DNA of 64,000 nt from Desulfobulbus sp. Lineage in GTDB: Bacteria; Desulfobacterota; Desulfobulbia; Desulfobulbales; Desulfobulbaceae. The DNA lies in the NCBI GenBank assembly GCA_031280615.1, contig JAITGO010000006.1, forward strand, positions 124,001 through 188,000, given 5' to 3'. Positions within the stretch are counted from its first letter, which is position 1, and every line of letters begins with the position of its first letter. A model generated the notes under the pieces. That model saw only the letters and a program-made list of their open reading frames with translations, searched no databases and had not been told where the DNA came from. Made by a program: the position numbers and the translations under genes. Below are positions 51,706 through 61,223 of this stretch, piece by piece.

Positions 51706-51731
51706 ACCACGTTACCCACAGCGTGGTTTTT
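51706..51731 (+). terminator. Terminator before the polysaccharide synthase
   Basis: ACCACG (51706-51711) pairs with CGTGGT (51722-51727) around a ten-base loop and is followed by a T-rich tail. The stem is short, so it may be weak. It separates the upstream membrane protein gene from the 1157-residue synthase. Confidence 0.6.
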
Positions 51732-51830
51732 CTTGCAGCCTTGGCCTTGGTACAATGAAAACCAATGGCCCCTTAGCCTTACGCGACTTTCTTTTGACCG
51801 GCACCCTGCCGGAGGATCCCCCAAGTTGTC

Positions 51831-54800
51831 ATGAGCCACGCACCCCTGGATCGCGAATCCGACCATCCCCCTGCCCCGGGCAACGCCGTGGACAAGGAAT
51901 CCTTTGTCTTTCTCGACCGGCGCGGCAAGCGTTGGCCCCGATTTCGCCGCTTGATGTTCGCGGCCGGCCTGCTGGTGTTCGTTGCCATTGTCCTCTTTAT
52001 CCAGACACTGGTCCTGCCCTCCCCCTTTGCCGTGCCGCCGGCGGTGGAACAGCTGCTGCGCGCCAGCAAGGCCCAGCAGAGCAAAAAAACGATGCAGGAC
52101 AGCGAGCAGCCCGCCAAACGCTTGTGGCTGCACTATGCCAAGAAACACAAGGAGGGTAAAACCGAGCAAGCCGCTGCCGGTACGCGCCGCCATCCGGCGA
52201 CAGCCGGACACGACAAGACGGCCGAAGCCGCCGTGCCACCGATACGATCCGGGGAAATCAGGCTGGGATTCTACGAAAGCTGGAATCCGGACAGTCTCGA
52301 TTCCCTGAAGGAAAACCTGGAGAAACTCACCCATGTCTGCCCGGATTGGCTGAGTTTCGACGCCGAGGTCGGCAAGCTGAAATCGACGGCGGATCCGCAG
52401 TTGGTCGAGTCGATCCGGGAACAGGGCGCCATACTCATGCCCTTGCTCAGCAACCTCGGCCCCGGCGATGCCTGGATGGTCGAAGCCGTGGAATCCCTGA
52501 TCAACGGTCCGCTTGACCGGCAGGACCGATTCATCGCCCACCTCGTCGACACCCTTGCCACCATGCAGGCGGGCGGTGTGGTGCTCGACTGGCAGCAGAT
52601 CGATCCCAGCTACAAAGGCAACATGAGCGCCTTTCTCGCCAGGATCGCCGCCGCTCTGCACCGGGCCCACCTGGAGCTGTGGCTATGCGTCTCCACCGGC
52701 CAGGATCTCAAGATGTACGATCTCGACCGGATCGCCGGATCGATCGATCATTTCGTTGCCATGCTCCATGACGAGCATGCCGAGTCCGACAAGCCCGGTC
52801 CGATCGCCTCGCGCGAATTCTTCAATGGCTGGCTGTCGACCCTGGCCGGCGGCTACGGTTCCCCCGGCCAATGGGTCATTTCCCTGGGTACCTATGGCTA
52901 CGACTGGGCCGAGGGCAACAAGTCGGCGGAACTCCTCAGCTTTGCCGATGTGATGAGCCGGGCGAAACGCTCGGCGCAAACCACCTGCACCTTCAGCCGG
53001 CCCTCGCTGAATCCCCACTTTGTCTACGAAACCGGCCAAACCGTCCACACCATCTGGTTTCTCGACGCCATCACCTTCCTCAACCAGTTGACGGCGGCCC
53101 GGTCGTTCCACGTCGGTGGCATCGCCATCAACAAGTTGGGTACCGAAGACCCGGCCATTTGGGATGTCTTGGGGCTTGCCTTCGATACGCTGCCGTCCCG
53201 GGATCAACTGGCGCGGCTGGAAACCATCAAGCCCGGCGACGATATCGCCCAGATCGGCCGCGGCAACCTGATCAGCATCGAGGACGAACGGAGCGACGGC
53301 ACCCGCAGCATCCTGGTCGACAAAAAAGGCGGTGTCGGGGCGATGTTGACCGCAACCTACCAAACCTTTCCCGGCTACCTGACGATCATCCATCAGGGCC
53401 AGGGACCAAGCGACGGCGTGACCCTCACCTTCGACGACGGGCCGGACAAGAAATGGACCCCCCAGATCCTCGACATCCTCAAGGCCAAGCAGGTCAAGGC
53501 CACTTTTTTCATGATCGGCGCCAACATGGAAAAGCATCCCAAGCTGGTGCAACGCATCCTGAACGAAGGCCACATGATCGGGGTGCATACCTATAGCCAT
53601 CCCAATATCGCCCAGGTCTCCGAGGAGCGCGCCCACCTGGAATTCAACGCCACCCAACGACTGCTCGAATCGATCACCGGCCATTCCACCACCCTGTTCC
53701 GGCCGCCCTACAATGCCGACACCAATCCCCACGAGCAGGAGGAACTGGTGCCGATCAAGCTGGCGCAGCAGATGGGTTATCTCACGGTGACCGAGGACAT
53801 CGACCCGGAAGATTGGGACAAGCCCGGGGTCGAGGTCATGTTCGACCGCATCCAGCACGGCCGGATGCGCGGAGGCAACGTGGTCCTGCTGCACGATGCC
53901 GGCGGCGACCGCAGCCAGACCGTGGCGACCTTGCCGCTCATCATCGACTACCTCAACGCCCGGGGCGACCGGATTCTGTCCCTGCCGGAGCTGCTCGACA
54001 TCCCGGCCGTACAACTGATGCCCGCCGTGCAGGACAACCAACAGCCCGTCACCCGGATGATCAGCGACAGCGGCTTCACCGCCCTGCACGAGCTGACCAA
54101 TTTCTTCTGGGCCTTCATGATTCTCGCCACGGGCCTGACCGTGCTGCGAACCCTGGTGGTCTCCTGGCTGGCCATCCGCAGCCGGTGGCACGACGAGCGC
54201 AACAAGGACGATGGCCAATCCTTCTGCCCGCCGGTCAGCGTCCTGATTGCTGCCTATAACGAAGAAAAGGTGATCCACGACACCCTCCGCTCGGTGCTCA
54301 ACACCGACTATCCCGGCACCATGGAGGTGGTGGTGGTCGACGACGGCTCCCAGGACACCACCGCCGCGATTGTCGCCGCCATGGCCGAGGACGATCCCCG
54401 CATCTGCCTGATCCGCCAGGTCAATCTCGGCAAGGCCATGGCCCTGCGCAACGGGATGGAGGCAATCAGCCACGCCTTTGTGGTCAGCCTGGATGCCGAT
54501 ACCCAATTCACCCCCCAGACCATCGGCCATCTCATCCGGCCTTTTGCCGACCAGAAGGTGGGCGCGGTGTCCGGCCGGGCCAAGGTCGGCAACCCCAAGA
54601 CCCTGGTCGCCCGGTTCCAATCGCTGGAATACACCTGCGGCTTCAACCTCGATCGACGGGCATACCACCGGCTCAACTGCATCACCGTGGTCCCCGGCGC
54701 GGTCAGCGCCCTCCGACTCAGCGCCATCCAGGCGGTCGGCGGCATCAGCACCGAAACCCTGGCCGAGGACACCGACCTGACCCTGGCCCTGCACAAACAG

Positions 54801-55304
54801 GGCTACACCGTTCACTATGCGTCCCGGGCCGTGGCCTGGACCGAGGCCCCGGAAACGGTGCGTGCCTTTGCCAAGCAGCGGTTCCGCTGGGCCTTCGGCA
54901 CCTTGCAATGCCTTTGGAAACATCGCGAGCTGCTGTTCAACCCCCAATATCCGGCCCTTGGTTGGTTCAGCCTGCCCAGTGCCTGGTTTTTCAACATCAT
55001 TCTGGTCGCCCTGGGCTCGGTCATCGATCTAGCCCTGCTGCTGTCGCTGGCCCTGAGTCCGGCCAACTCGGCTCTCTATCTCTACTTTCTCGTTTTCCTT
55101 GCCGCCGATCTCTTGCTGGCAACGGTCGCCTGCCTGGTGGAAAGGGAGCCGCTGGCCCAGACCTGGCTGATACTGCCGATGCGATTCATCTATCGGCCGG
55201 TACTCAACATCGTGGTCATTCGGGCGATCCTCAGGGCCCTCAGGGGGGTGTGGGTCGGCTGGGGCAAACTCGACCGTACCGCCTCCGTTCCCTATCAAGC
55301 CTAA
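51831..55304 (+). CDS. GH18-like/polysaccharide deacetylase/GT2 fusion protein
   Basis: This 1157-residue protein combines three domains. After a cytoplasmic start and a membrane helix (40-62) comes a GH18-like barrel (about 140-450). A NodB/CE4 deacetylase (about 525-700) has 'LTFDDGPD', 'HTYSHPN', 'FRPPYNAD', 'DIDPEDW' and 'LLHDAGGD'. Then come a helix near 760, a GT2 domain (about 798-1040) with 'VSVLIAAYNEEKVI', 'DADTQF', 'AEDTDLTLAL' and 'QRFRW', and several C-terminal helices. The GT probably polymerises a hexosamine-type sugar inside, with the deacetylase acting outside. In the barrel the expected Glu of DxxDxDxE is Gln255, so chitinase activity is doubtful. A GH26 lipoprotein follows. 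Confidence 0.9.
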   Translation: MSHAPLDRESDHPPAPGNAVDKESFVFLDRRGKRWPRFRRLMFAAGLLVFVAIVLFIQTLVLPSPFAVPPAVEQLLRASKAQQSKKTMQDSEQPAKRLWLHYAKKHKEGKTEQAAAGTRRHPATAGHDKTAEAAVPPIRSGEIRLGFYESWNPDSLDSLKENLEKLTHVCPDWLSFDAEVGKLKSTADPQLVESIREQGAILMPLLSNLGPGDAWMVEAVESLINGPLDRQDRFIAHLVDTLATMQAGGVVLDWQQIDPSYKGNMSAFLARIAAALHRAHLELWLCVSTGQDLKMYDLDRIAGSIDHFVAMLHDEHAESDKPGPIASREFFNGWLSTLAGGYGSPGQWVISLGTYGYDWAEGNKSAELLSFADVMSRAKRSAQTTCTFSRPSLNPHFVYETGQTVHTIWFLDAITFLNQLTAARSFHVGGIAINKLGTEDPAIWDVLGLAFDTLPSRDQLARLETIKPGDDIAQIGRGNLISIEDERSDGTRSILVDKKGGVGAMLTATYQTFPGYLTIIHQGQGPSDGVTLTFDDGPDKKWTPQILDILKAKQVKATFFMIGANMEKHPKLVQRILNEGHMIGVHTYSHPNIAQVSEERAHLEFNATQRLLESITGHSTTLFRPPYNADTNPHEQEELVPIKLAQQMGYLTVTEDIDPEDWDKPGVEVMFDRIQHGRMRGGNVVLLHDAGGDRSQTVATLPLIIDYLNARGDRILSLPELLDIPAVQLMPAVQDNQQPVTRMISDSGFTALHELTNFFWAFMILATGLTVLRTLVVSWLAIRSRWHDERNKDDGQSFCPPVSVLIAAYNEEKVIHDTLRSVLNTDYPGTMEVVVVDDGSQDTTAAIVAAMAEDDPRICLIRQVNLGKAMALRNGMEAISHAFVVSLDADTQFTPQTIGHLIRPFADQKVGAVSGRAKVGNPKTLVARFQSLEYTCGFNLDRRAYHRLNCITVVPGAVSALRLSAIQAVGGISTETLAEDTDLTLALHKQGYTVHYASRAVAWTEAPETVRAFAKQRFRWAFGTLQCLWKHRELLFNPQYPALGWFSLPSAWFFNIILVALGSVIDLALLLSLALSPANSALYLYFLVFLAADLLLATVACLVEREPLAQTWLILPMRFIYRPVLNIVVIRAILRALRGVWVGWGKLDRTASVPYQA

Positions 55305-55322
55305 ACACGTTCAAAACAGCAC

Positions 55323-56471
55323 ATGATCCCCTCCATGCTCGTATCGAAGCGGCCGCGGGCCGCCTGTCTCCTGCTCCTGCTGTTGCTGTTGTCTCTTGGC
55401 ACCGGTTGCCGGGAAAAGGATACAACCGCAGCGGCGGAAAAGGGTCCGGCCGCGACCGACGGATCGCAGGCCCTGATCATGCCCCAAAACGCGGTCTATT
55501 CCGGCGCCTATGTCGATTTCGGCGAAGGAGAATCGCAGGTGACCTACGATGCCCTCACCGCCTTCGAACGGCTCACCGGCAAACCGCTGGCCGTGGTGGC
55601 GTTCGGCAATTTCTGGGGCGACCGCGCCTTTCCGGACAAGACCGTGCGCATCGTCGCAGGCTACGGGGCCGTGCCGCTGCTTTTCTGGTCGCCCTGGGAC
55701 AAGCCGTACAGCGAGGCACGGGGGCCGGACCGGTTCGGTCTGCGGGATATCCTTGCCGGCAAGTGGGACAAGTACATCGACGACTGGGCCGATGCGGCCC
55801 GGCAGTACGGCAAGCCGCTGCTGGTGGCCTGGGGATTGGAGATGAACGGCACCTGGTTTCCCTGGTCCGGCAAATTCTACGGCAACGGCAAGGTGGCCGG
55901 CCGCAAGGACGGCCGGAATGCGTACGAAGGCCCCGAGTTGTACAAGCAGACCTATCGCTATGTGGTCGACCGGGTCCGCGCCCGGAAGGCAACCAATATC
56001 CTGTGGGGCTTCCATGCCAACAATTTCAGTTCGCCCCGGGCCGCCTGGAACCGGATGGGCAACTACTATCCGGGCGCCCAGTATGTGGATTGGCTCGGCT
56101 TGAGCGTTTATGGCAAAATGGCCCGTTCCGAGGGATGGGCCGAGTTTGGCGACATGATGGCCGAACCCTATGCCGAAATCTGCAAACTGGACGCGGAAAA
56201 ACCCGTCTTTGTCGCGGAATGGGGGGTGGGCGAATATCCGCCCGGCGACAAGGCCGGGTTCATTGCCGCGGCCCTGCGGGATCTGCCCCGCAAGTACCCG
56301 CGCGTGCGGCTGGCCGTCTATTGGCACGAACGGTGGGAAAACAAGGACGGCTCCTTCAGCAACCTGCGGGTCAACTCCTCACCCGAGGCGTTGCAGGCGT
56401 ACCGGGAAGGAATCTCCTCTCCGCTTTGGCTCGGGCGGCCGCAGTTCGCACAACAGGCGGCCAAGCCCTGA
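55323..56471 (+). CDS. GH26-family glycoside hydrolase lipoprotein
   Basis: The 382-residue protein has a type-II signal with lipobox LGTGC near residues 25-29, so it is membrane-anchored. The barrel shows 'AYVDFGEGESQV', 'LLFWSPWDKP', the acid/base Glu in 'VAWGLEMNGTWFPWSG', 'NILWGFHANNFSSP' and the nucleophile Glu in 'PVFVAEWGVGEY', matching GH26, mostly beta-mannanases and beta-1,3/1,4-glucanases. It begins 18 bases after the synthase and is probably co-transcribed. It could trim the polysaccharide made by the preceding enzyme. Two ATGs (55323, 55335) are possible starts. Confidence 0.88.
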   Translation: MIPSMLVSKRPRAACLLLLLLLLSLGTGCREKDTTAAAEKGPAATDGSQALIMPQNAVYSGAYVDFGEGESQVTYDALTAFERLTGKPLAVVAFGNFWGDRAFPDKTVRIVAGYGAVPLLFWSPWDKPYSEARGPDRFGLRDILAGKWDKYIDDWADAARQYGKPLLVAWGLEMNGTWFPWSGKFYGNGKVAGRKDGRNAYEGPELYKQTYRYVVDRVRARKATNILWGFHANNFSSPRAAWNRMGNYYPGAQYVDWLGLSVYGKMARSEGWAEFGDMMAEPYAEICKLDAEKPVFVAEWGVGEYPPGDKAGFIAAALRDLPRKYPRVRLAVYWHERWENKDGSFSNLRVNSSPEALQAYREGISSPLWLGRPQFAQQAAKP

Positions 56472-56752
56472 CCGGCCTAGCTGCTCCTGCCTATACAGGC
56501 CACGCAGCAGATGTAGCGATACGAGATCTTTTACGCGCTCAAGGAAACGCAAATAGTGATTGAGCGGTGGCCTTGCCATGACAATATTACTATTGTCCGT
56601 CCCCACAGTGCCTGGGGAATCTCATTCACCAGCGCCGGATTCCGTATTTCGGCTCCTTTGGGGCTTCGCCGAAAGAGAGTATCGCCGTAAAAACTAACTT
56701 GGCAACTGGTTCGATTACAAGGGACAGGTCACGAATAAAACGGGAACTATAG

Positions 56753-59449
56753 ATGAAAACAATCCGTATGTGCCTGTTGGCTCCAATTTTATGCGCCGTA
56801 CTCCTCAGCGGACTCCTGATAGGGTATCTCTGCCTCCAGGCGAGCAGTAGGGTCATCCTCAGCGCCTCACAGAGCGATGGCCTCCGCTCCGCGCACAATC
56901 TATGCGTATCCATGGACCAGACGATCAACACCGCACGCCTCGATCTATCCTCGATTGCTGCGGAGCCCGGCGTCAAACGTCTGTTGCGGGACGAGGGGCA
57001 GGAAAACCCGGATGAGTTGGAAGAGGAAATGCGAGAGATGATCGAGCGTCAGCCGCTCTATAACAGCATGACCGCTTTGAACAGCCAGGGAGTTATCGTG
57101 GCCAGTACCTCCGGCAGCAGAGGAGGCAAGAGGGATGACAGGGACTATTTCCAGCAGTCCATGGCCGGACGTCCTTTCATCTCCGATGTGGAACAGAGTC
57201 GCCAGACGGGCCGGCTGGTGGTGTTCATTTCCGTACCGGTGCGCTCCGGTCTCAATGGAAAGGTTCTCGGCGTACTCCTGGCCGCTGTCCGGCTGGACGA
57301 GATCAATATCCACCACGTAGCTCCGGTAACCCTGCTGTATGAGCATGGATATGCCATGATTGTCGCCAAAACGGGCATGATCATAGGGCATCGGGACAGT
57401 GGAAGGCTTGGGGAAAAAATTCCAGAGTCTTTGTTGCAACGGCTTACAGCGATAAACGGCGAACGCGCCTCTTTCGAAGAGGAGCTGGACGGGCAGCGCA
57501 TGTTGTTTTTTACCGAACGGGCGCAAAACGTTGATTGGTGGTCTCTGATCGCCTGCCCTGCTACCGAATTCCACGCCCCGGTCAGTGAACTTGGTTGGAG
57601 AATCGCCTTGTTCATCGCTCTGGTCGTCCTCGGGTTGACGGCTGTCATTTGGTACTTTGTGCGCGAGGTGACGAACACCTTGAGCGATTGCATCCGATAT
57701 GCGCTCAAGGTGTCGCGGGGCGATCTGGACGCTGCACTGGCCGTGCGGGGCGAAGGTGAAGTAGGTGTGCTGGCCGGGGCGTTGCGCGACATGGTGAACA
57801 ATCTCAAAAACATGATTCTCCTTGCCGAGGGCAAGACCCTCGAGGCGCAGACCCATGCGGAACGGGCAGCCGCCGCTTCGTTGGAAGCCCAGCGCGCGAG
57901 CGCCGCCAAAAGCGACTTTCTGGCCACTATGAGCCATGAAATGCGCACCCCCATGAACGCCATCATCGGCATGACGGCAATCGCCCAATCCACCAGCGCC
58001 GATTTGGAGAAAAAAGACTATTGCCTGACGAAAATAGCGGAAGCTTCCCGGCATCTACTCGGCGTTATTAACGACATTTTGGATATGTCGAAGATTGAAG
58101 CCAACAAGCTTGAGCTGTTCTCTGTAGAATTCTCCTTCGAATCCATGCTGAAAAAGGTGACGGACATCATCAATTTTCGGGTGGAGGAAAAACATCAGAA
58201 ATTTACCCTGTATCTTGACCCGAAAATACCCGCGTTCCTGGTTGGCGATGAACAACGCCTGACACAGGTCATCACCAACCTGCTGTCCAATGCCGTCAAA
58301 TTTACGCCCGAAGGGGGCGGTGTGCATCTTGGTGCGTACCTGGAGGAAACCGACGCCGAAGGCATGTGCACATTGCGCATTGCCGTGAAAGACACCGGCG
58401 TGGGCATAGCCAAGGAGGAACAAGGCCGGCTGTTTTCATCCTTTGAACAGGCCGATGCCGGGGTGTCGCGCAAGTTCGGTGGCACCGGTCTCGGGCTTGC
58501 CATATCAAAGCGCATCGTGGAAATGATGGGCGGCTCCATCTGGTTGGAATCCGAACTCGGCCAGGGCGCCGTATTCACCTTCACCGTGCGGCTCATGCCG
58601 GGCAAGACAAGTCAGGCAAGCCTTCTCCGGCTGGGGGCAAACTGGAGCAATATCCGCGTGCTGGCAGTGGATGACGATCCGGTCATGCTGGATTATTTTC
58701 TGACACTGACACGGCAACTGGGCGTCACCTGCGACGTGGCCGCCTCCGGGGAGGACGCCCGCGCGTTGATTGAGAAAAATGGGCACTATGACCTCTATTT
58801 CGTGGACTGGAAAATTCCGGGCATGAACGGCATTGAACTGACCCAATGGATCAAGGGACATACGACGGAACCCTCCGTCATCTTCATGGTATCCTCCGCC
58901 GAATGGAGCATTTTGGAGAAGGATGCCAAAGCGGCCGGGGTCGAAAAATTCCTGTCCAAACCACTGTTCGCCTCGGGCATTGCCAATTGCATCAATGATT
59001 CTCTCGGCAAGGAGCCCATACTCCTGGCCCGGCAAGGAACGGACGACGACGTTCCGGACCTCGCCGGCTCTTGCCTGTTGCTGGTTGAAGATGTGATGCT
59101 CAATCAGGAGATCGTGCTGGCTCTGCTTGAACCGACCCATCTGACCATTGATTGCGCGGAGAACGGCGCAGAGGCGCTGCGCATGTTCAGCGAACTGCCC
59201 GAACGCTATGACATAATTTTCATGGATGTGCACATGCCCGAAATGGACGGATATGAGGCCACGCGCCGTATCCGTGCCCTGGATTGCCCACAGGCCAAAA
59301 CCGTGCCCATTGTGGCCATGACAGCCAATGTTTTTCGCGAGGATGTGGAACGATGCTTCACTGCCGGCATGAACGCCCATATCGGCAAACCACTGGATAT
59401 CGAAGAAGTGATGGATAAGTTGCGTTGCTATTTATGGGCAAACCAATAG
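56753..59449 (+). CDS. Hybrid sensor histidine kinase with two receivers
   Basis: This 898-residue protein has a membrane helix (7-29), a periplasmic dCache-like sensor (about 30-275), a second helix (about 283-303) and HAMP (about 304-357). HisKA follows with '[20 protein letters not shown]', then HATPase with '[14 protein letters not shown]' and '[20 protein letters not shown]'. Two receiver domains complete it ('[14 protein letters not shown]' near 685 and '[22 protein letters not shown]' near 825). The second receiver keeps its Lys in 'HIGKPLD'. An Hpt partner is not in the window. The upstream 281 bases show no clear promoter. Confidence 0.92.
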   Translation: MKTIRMCLLAPILCAVLLSGLLIGYLCLQASSRVILSASQSDGLRSAHNLCVSMDQTINTARLDLSSIAAEPGVKRLLRDEGQENPDELEEEMREMIERQPLYNSMTALNSQGVIVASTSGSRGGKRDDRDYFQQSMAGRPFISDVEQSRQTGRLVVFISVPVRSGLNGKVLGVLLAAVRLDEINIHHVAPVTLLYEHGYAMIVAKTGMIIGHRDSGRLGEKIPESLLQRLTAINGERASFEEELDGQRMLFFTERAQNVDWWSLIACPATEFHAPVSELGWRIALFIALVVLGLTAVIWYFVREVTNTLSDCIRYALKVSRGDLDAALAVRGEGEVGVLAGALRDMVNNLKNMILLAEGKTLEAQTHAERAAAASLEAQRASAAKSDFLATMSHEMRTPMNAIIGMTAIAQSTSADLEKKDYCLTKIAEASRHLLGVINDILDMSKIEANKLELFSVEFSFESMLKKVTDIINFRVEEKHQKFTLYLDPKIPAFLVGDEQRLTQVITNLLSNAVKFTPEGGGVHLGAYLEETDAEGMCTLRIAVKDTGVGIAKEEQGRLFSSFEQADAGVSRKFGGTGLGLAISKRIVEMMGGSIWLESELGQGAVFTFTVRLMPGKTSQASLLRLGANWSNIRVLAVDDDPVMLDYFLTLTRQLGVTCDVAASGEDARALIEKNGHYDLYFVDWKIPGMNGIELTQWIKGHTTEPSVIFMVSSAEWSILEKDAKAAGVEKFLSKPLFASGIANCINDSLGKEPILLARQGTDDDVPDLAGSCLLLVEDVMLNQEIVLALLEPTHLTIDCAENGAEALRMFSELPERYDIIFMDVHMPEMDGYEATRRIRALDCPQAKTVPIVAMTANVFREDVERCFTAGMNAHIGKPLDIEEVMDKLRCYLWANQ

Positions 59450-59578
59450 ATATGCCCTGTATTTGCTGGGCTTCACCGCCTTTGCAGCGATATGCTTTTA
59501 GGGGAAGGCGTACAGCCTCCACGCCGCTCTCCAACCAAGCGAGGCGGCCGTTTCCCACTTCCATAAGGAGTACATGTG

Positions 59579-60421
59579 ATGACTATGCGCACCGTACAAG
59601 ACATTATCACTGGCAGGCCCGGAATGGATGGAGCTGGCGTCAAACTCACGCGTGTGCTCAGCAACGGGACGGTCAAGGCCTTTGATCCGTTCCTCCTGCT
59701 CGATGCTTTTGACTCCACCAATCCGGACGACTACACAAGAGGCTTTCCCATGCACCCTCATCGGGGCATGGAAACTTTCACATATTTGGTGGAGGGCACC
59801 GTTGAGCACGAAGACAGCTTAGGCAACAAAGGCGTCATTCACAGCGGATGCTGCCAGTGGATGACGGCGGGCAGCGGTATTTTGCATCAGGAAATGCCAA
59901 AAGCGTCCCCGCATATGTTCGGCCTGCAACTGTGGATCAATCTGCCGTGTGCGAAAAAAATGGTCGCCCCCGCTTATCGGGATATTATCGCAAGCCAGAT
60001 CCCGGTGTTGCGAGAGGCATCCGCCGATATTCTGGTGGTCGCCGGGACGTACAAGGGAACTCCCGGAGCGGCCAAAAGCGATTACACACATCTCACCTTT
60101 CTTGATGTGACGGTCCAACCTGGCCAGGCTTGGAATCTGCCCACCGATCCGGAAGAGACACTTTTCATCTACACATTTTCGGGAGAATGCCATTTCGAAG
60201 GCACAAAACACCCCATCGGCCCTAAAAGGGCCGTTCTTTGCGGCGGCGGCGATTCGTTTTCCGTCACCGCATCGGAAGCCGGAGCCCGTTTTGTGCTGGC
60301 GGCTGGAAAGCCTCTCCACGAACCTGTGGAATGGGGAGGTCCAATTGTTATGAACACCGCGGAGGAACTTCGCACGGCCTTTATCGAACTGGACGAAGGG
60401 ACTTTCATCAAGCATGGGTGA
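59579..60421 (+). CDS. Pirin-family cupin protein
   Basis: The 280-residue protein has two cupin domains. The metal site is complete: 'FPMHPHRGMETFTYLVEG' supplies two His, and 'GSGILHQEMPKA' the third His and the Glu. 'VLSNGTVKAFDPFLLLDAFD' and 'FGLQLWINLPCAKKM' are pirin signatures. Bacterial pirins are quercetinases or redox-linked regulators. It starts 129 bases after the hybrid kinase with AAGGAG upstream; a GTG one codon earlier is an alternative. Confidence 0.95.
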   Translation: MTMRTVQDIITGRPGMDGAGVKLTRVLSNGTVKAFDPFLLLDAFDSTNPDDYTRGFPMHPHRGMETFTYLVEGTVEHEDSLGNKGVIHSGCCQWMTAGSGILHQEMPKASPHMFGLQLWINLPCAKKMVAPAYRDIIASQIPVLREASADILVVAGTYKGTPGAAKSDYTHLTFLDVTVQPGQAWNLPTDPEETLFIYTFSGECHFEGTKHPIGPKRAVLCGGGDSFSVTASEAGARFVLAAGKPLHEPVEWGGPIVMNTAEELRTAFIELDEGTFIKHG

Positions 60422-60643
60422 CTGTGTGCAACCGCTCGAATGGTATATCGCCCGATAGCACAGGAAACGGAGATTATGTCCTAAACGCTCTCATTTTGTG
60501 TCCTTTTTTCCGCACCAAGTCAAAACGGCCACGGGTGGTTTCCGAACCATACCGGTTCTTGACCCGTGCGTTCTTGGCCGCCATCCGCTATCATGTCGTG
60601 GCAAACCGTATTTGTTCCTGTTCCTTCTTCCCCCAAGGCAATC

Positions 60644-61216
60644 ATGAACATACTTCTCTTCAACGGCAGCCCTCGCAAACGCGGCAACACCGACCTGTTG
60701 CTGGAGCGCATCGAAACGGTCATCCATCGCTCCGGCTTCAAGGCCGAACAAATCGATCTGCCCCAACTGGACATCCATCCCTGCACCGGCTGCGGCCACT
60801 GCGAAACCGAAGGGGTGTGCATCTTTAAAGACGACATGACCCCGCTTTACGATAAGATCGAGGCCGCCCACCGGATCGTCATCGGCTCGCCCATCTATTT
60901 CTTCGGGGTCACGGCCCAGGCCAAGGCCTTCATCGACCGGTGCCAGGTTCTGTGGAGCCGTAAATACCTGCTCGGCGAAATTAAGCCGGAGCGCGAATAC
61001 CGGCACGGCTACATGGTCAGCGTTGCCGCCGCCGACAGTGACAAGATTTTCGAGGGCGCCCGCCGCACCATTCGCTACGCCTTCGATGCCATGGAATTCA
61101 CCTTCAGCGGCGAATTGCTGGCCAGAGGTGTGGACGGCAAGGGCGCGGTGGCCGGCAAAACCGAACTCCTGGCCGAGGCCGAACTGTTGGGCGCAACCAT
61201 TTGCCAGAAGCCTTGA
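60644..61216 (+). CDS. Flavodoxin-fold NAD(P)H oxidoreductase
   Basis: The 190-residue protein begins 'MNILLFNGSPRKRGNTDLLLERIE', the FMN loop. A cysteine-rich segment, 'HPCTGCGHCETEGVCIFKDDM', follows, then 'RIVIGSPIYFFGVTAQAKAFIDRCQVLWS', as in iron-sulfur flavoprotein-type reductases. I choose ATG at 60644, with AAGG just upstream; the longer frame is not conserved. It resembles the flavodoxin at 19501-20076. A secreted 620-residue protein gene starts seven bases after its stop. Confidence 0.9.
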   Translation: MNILLFNGSPRKRGNTDLLLERIETVIHRSGFKAEQIDLPQLDIHPCTGCGHCETEGVCIFKDDMTPLYDKIEAAHRIVIGSPIYFFGVTAQAKAFIDRCQVLWSRKYLLGEIKPEREYRHGYMVSVAAADSDKIFEGARRTIRYAFDAMEFTFSGELLARGVDGKGAVAGKTELLAEAELLGATICQKP

Positions 61217-61223
61217 ACGTGCC

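Noticed and set aside
56700-56725. tRNA T-arm-like GGTTCGATTAC
   Set aside because: No acceptor stem, anticodon arm or CCA can be matched around it.
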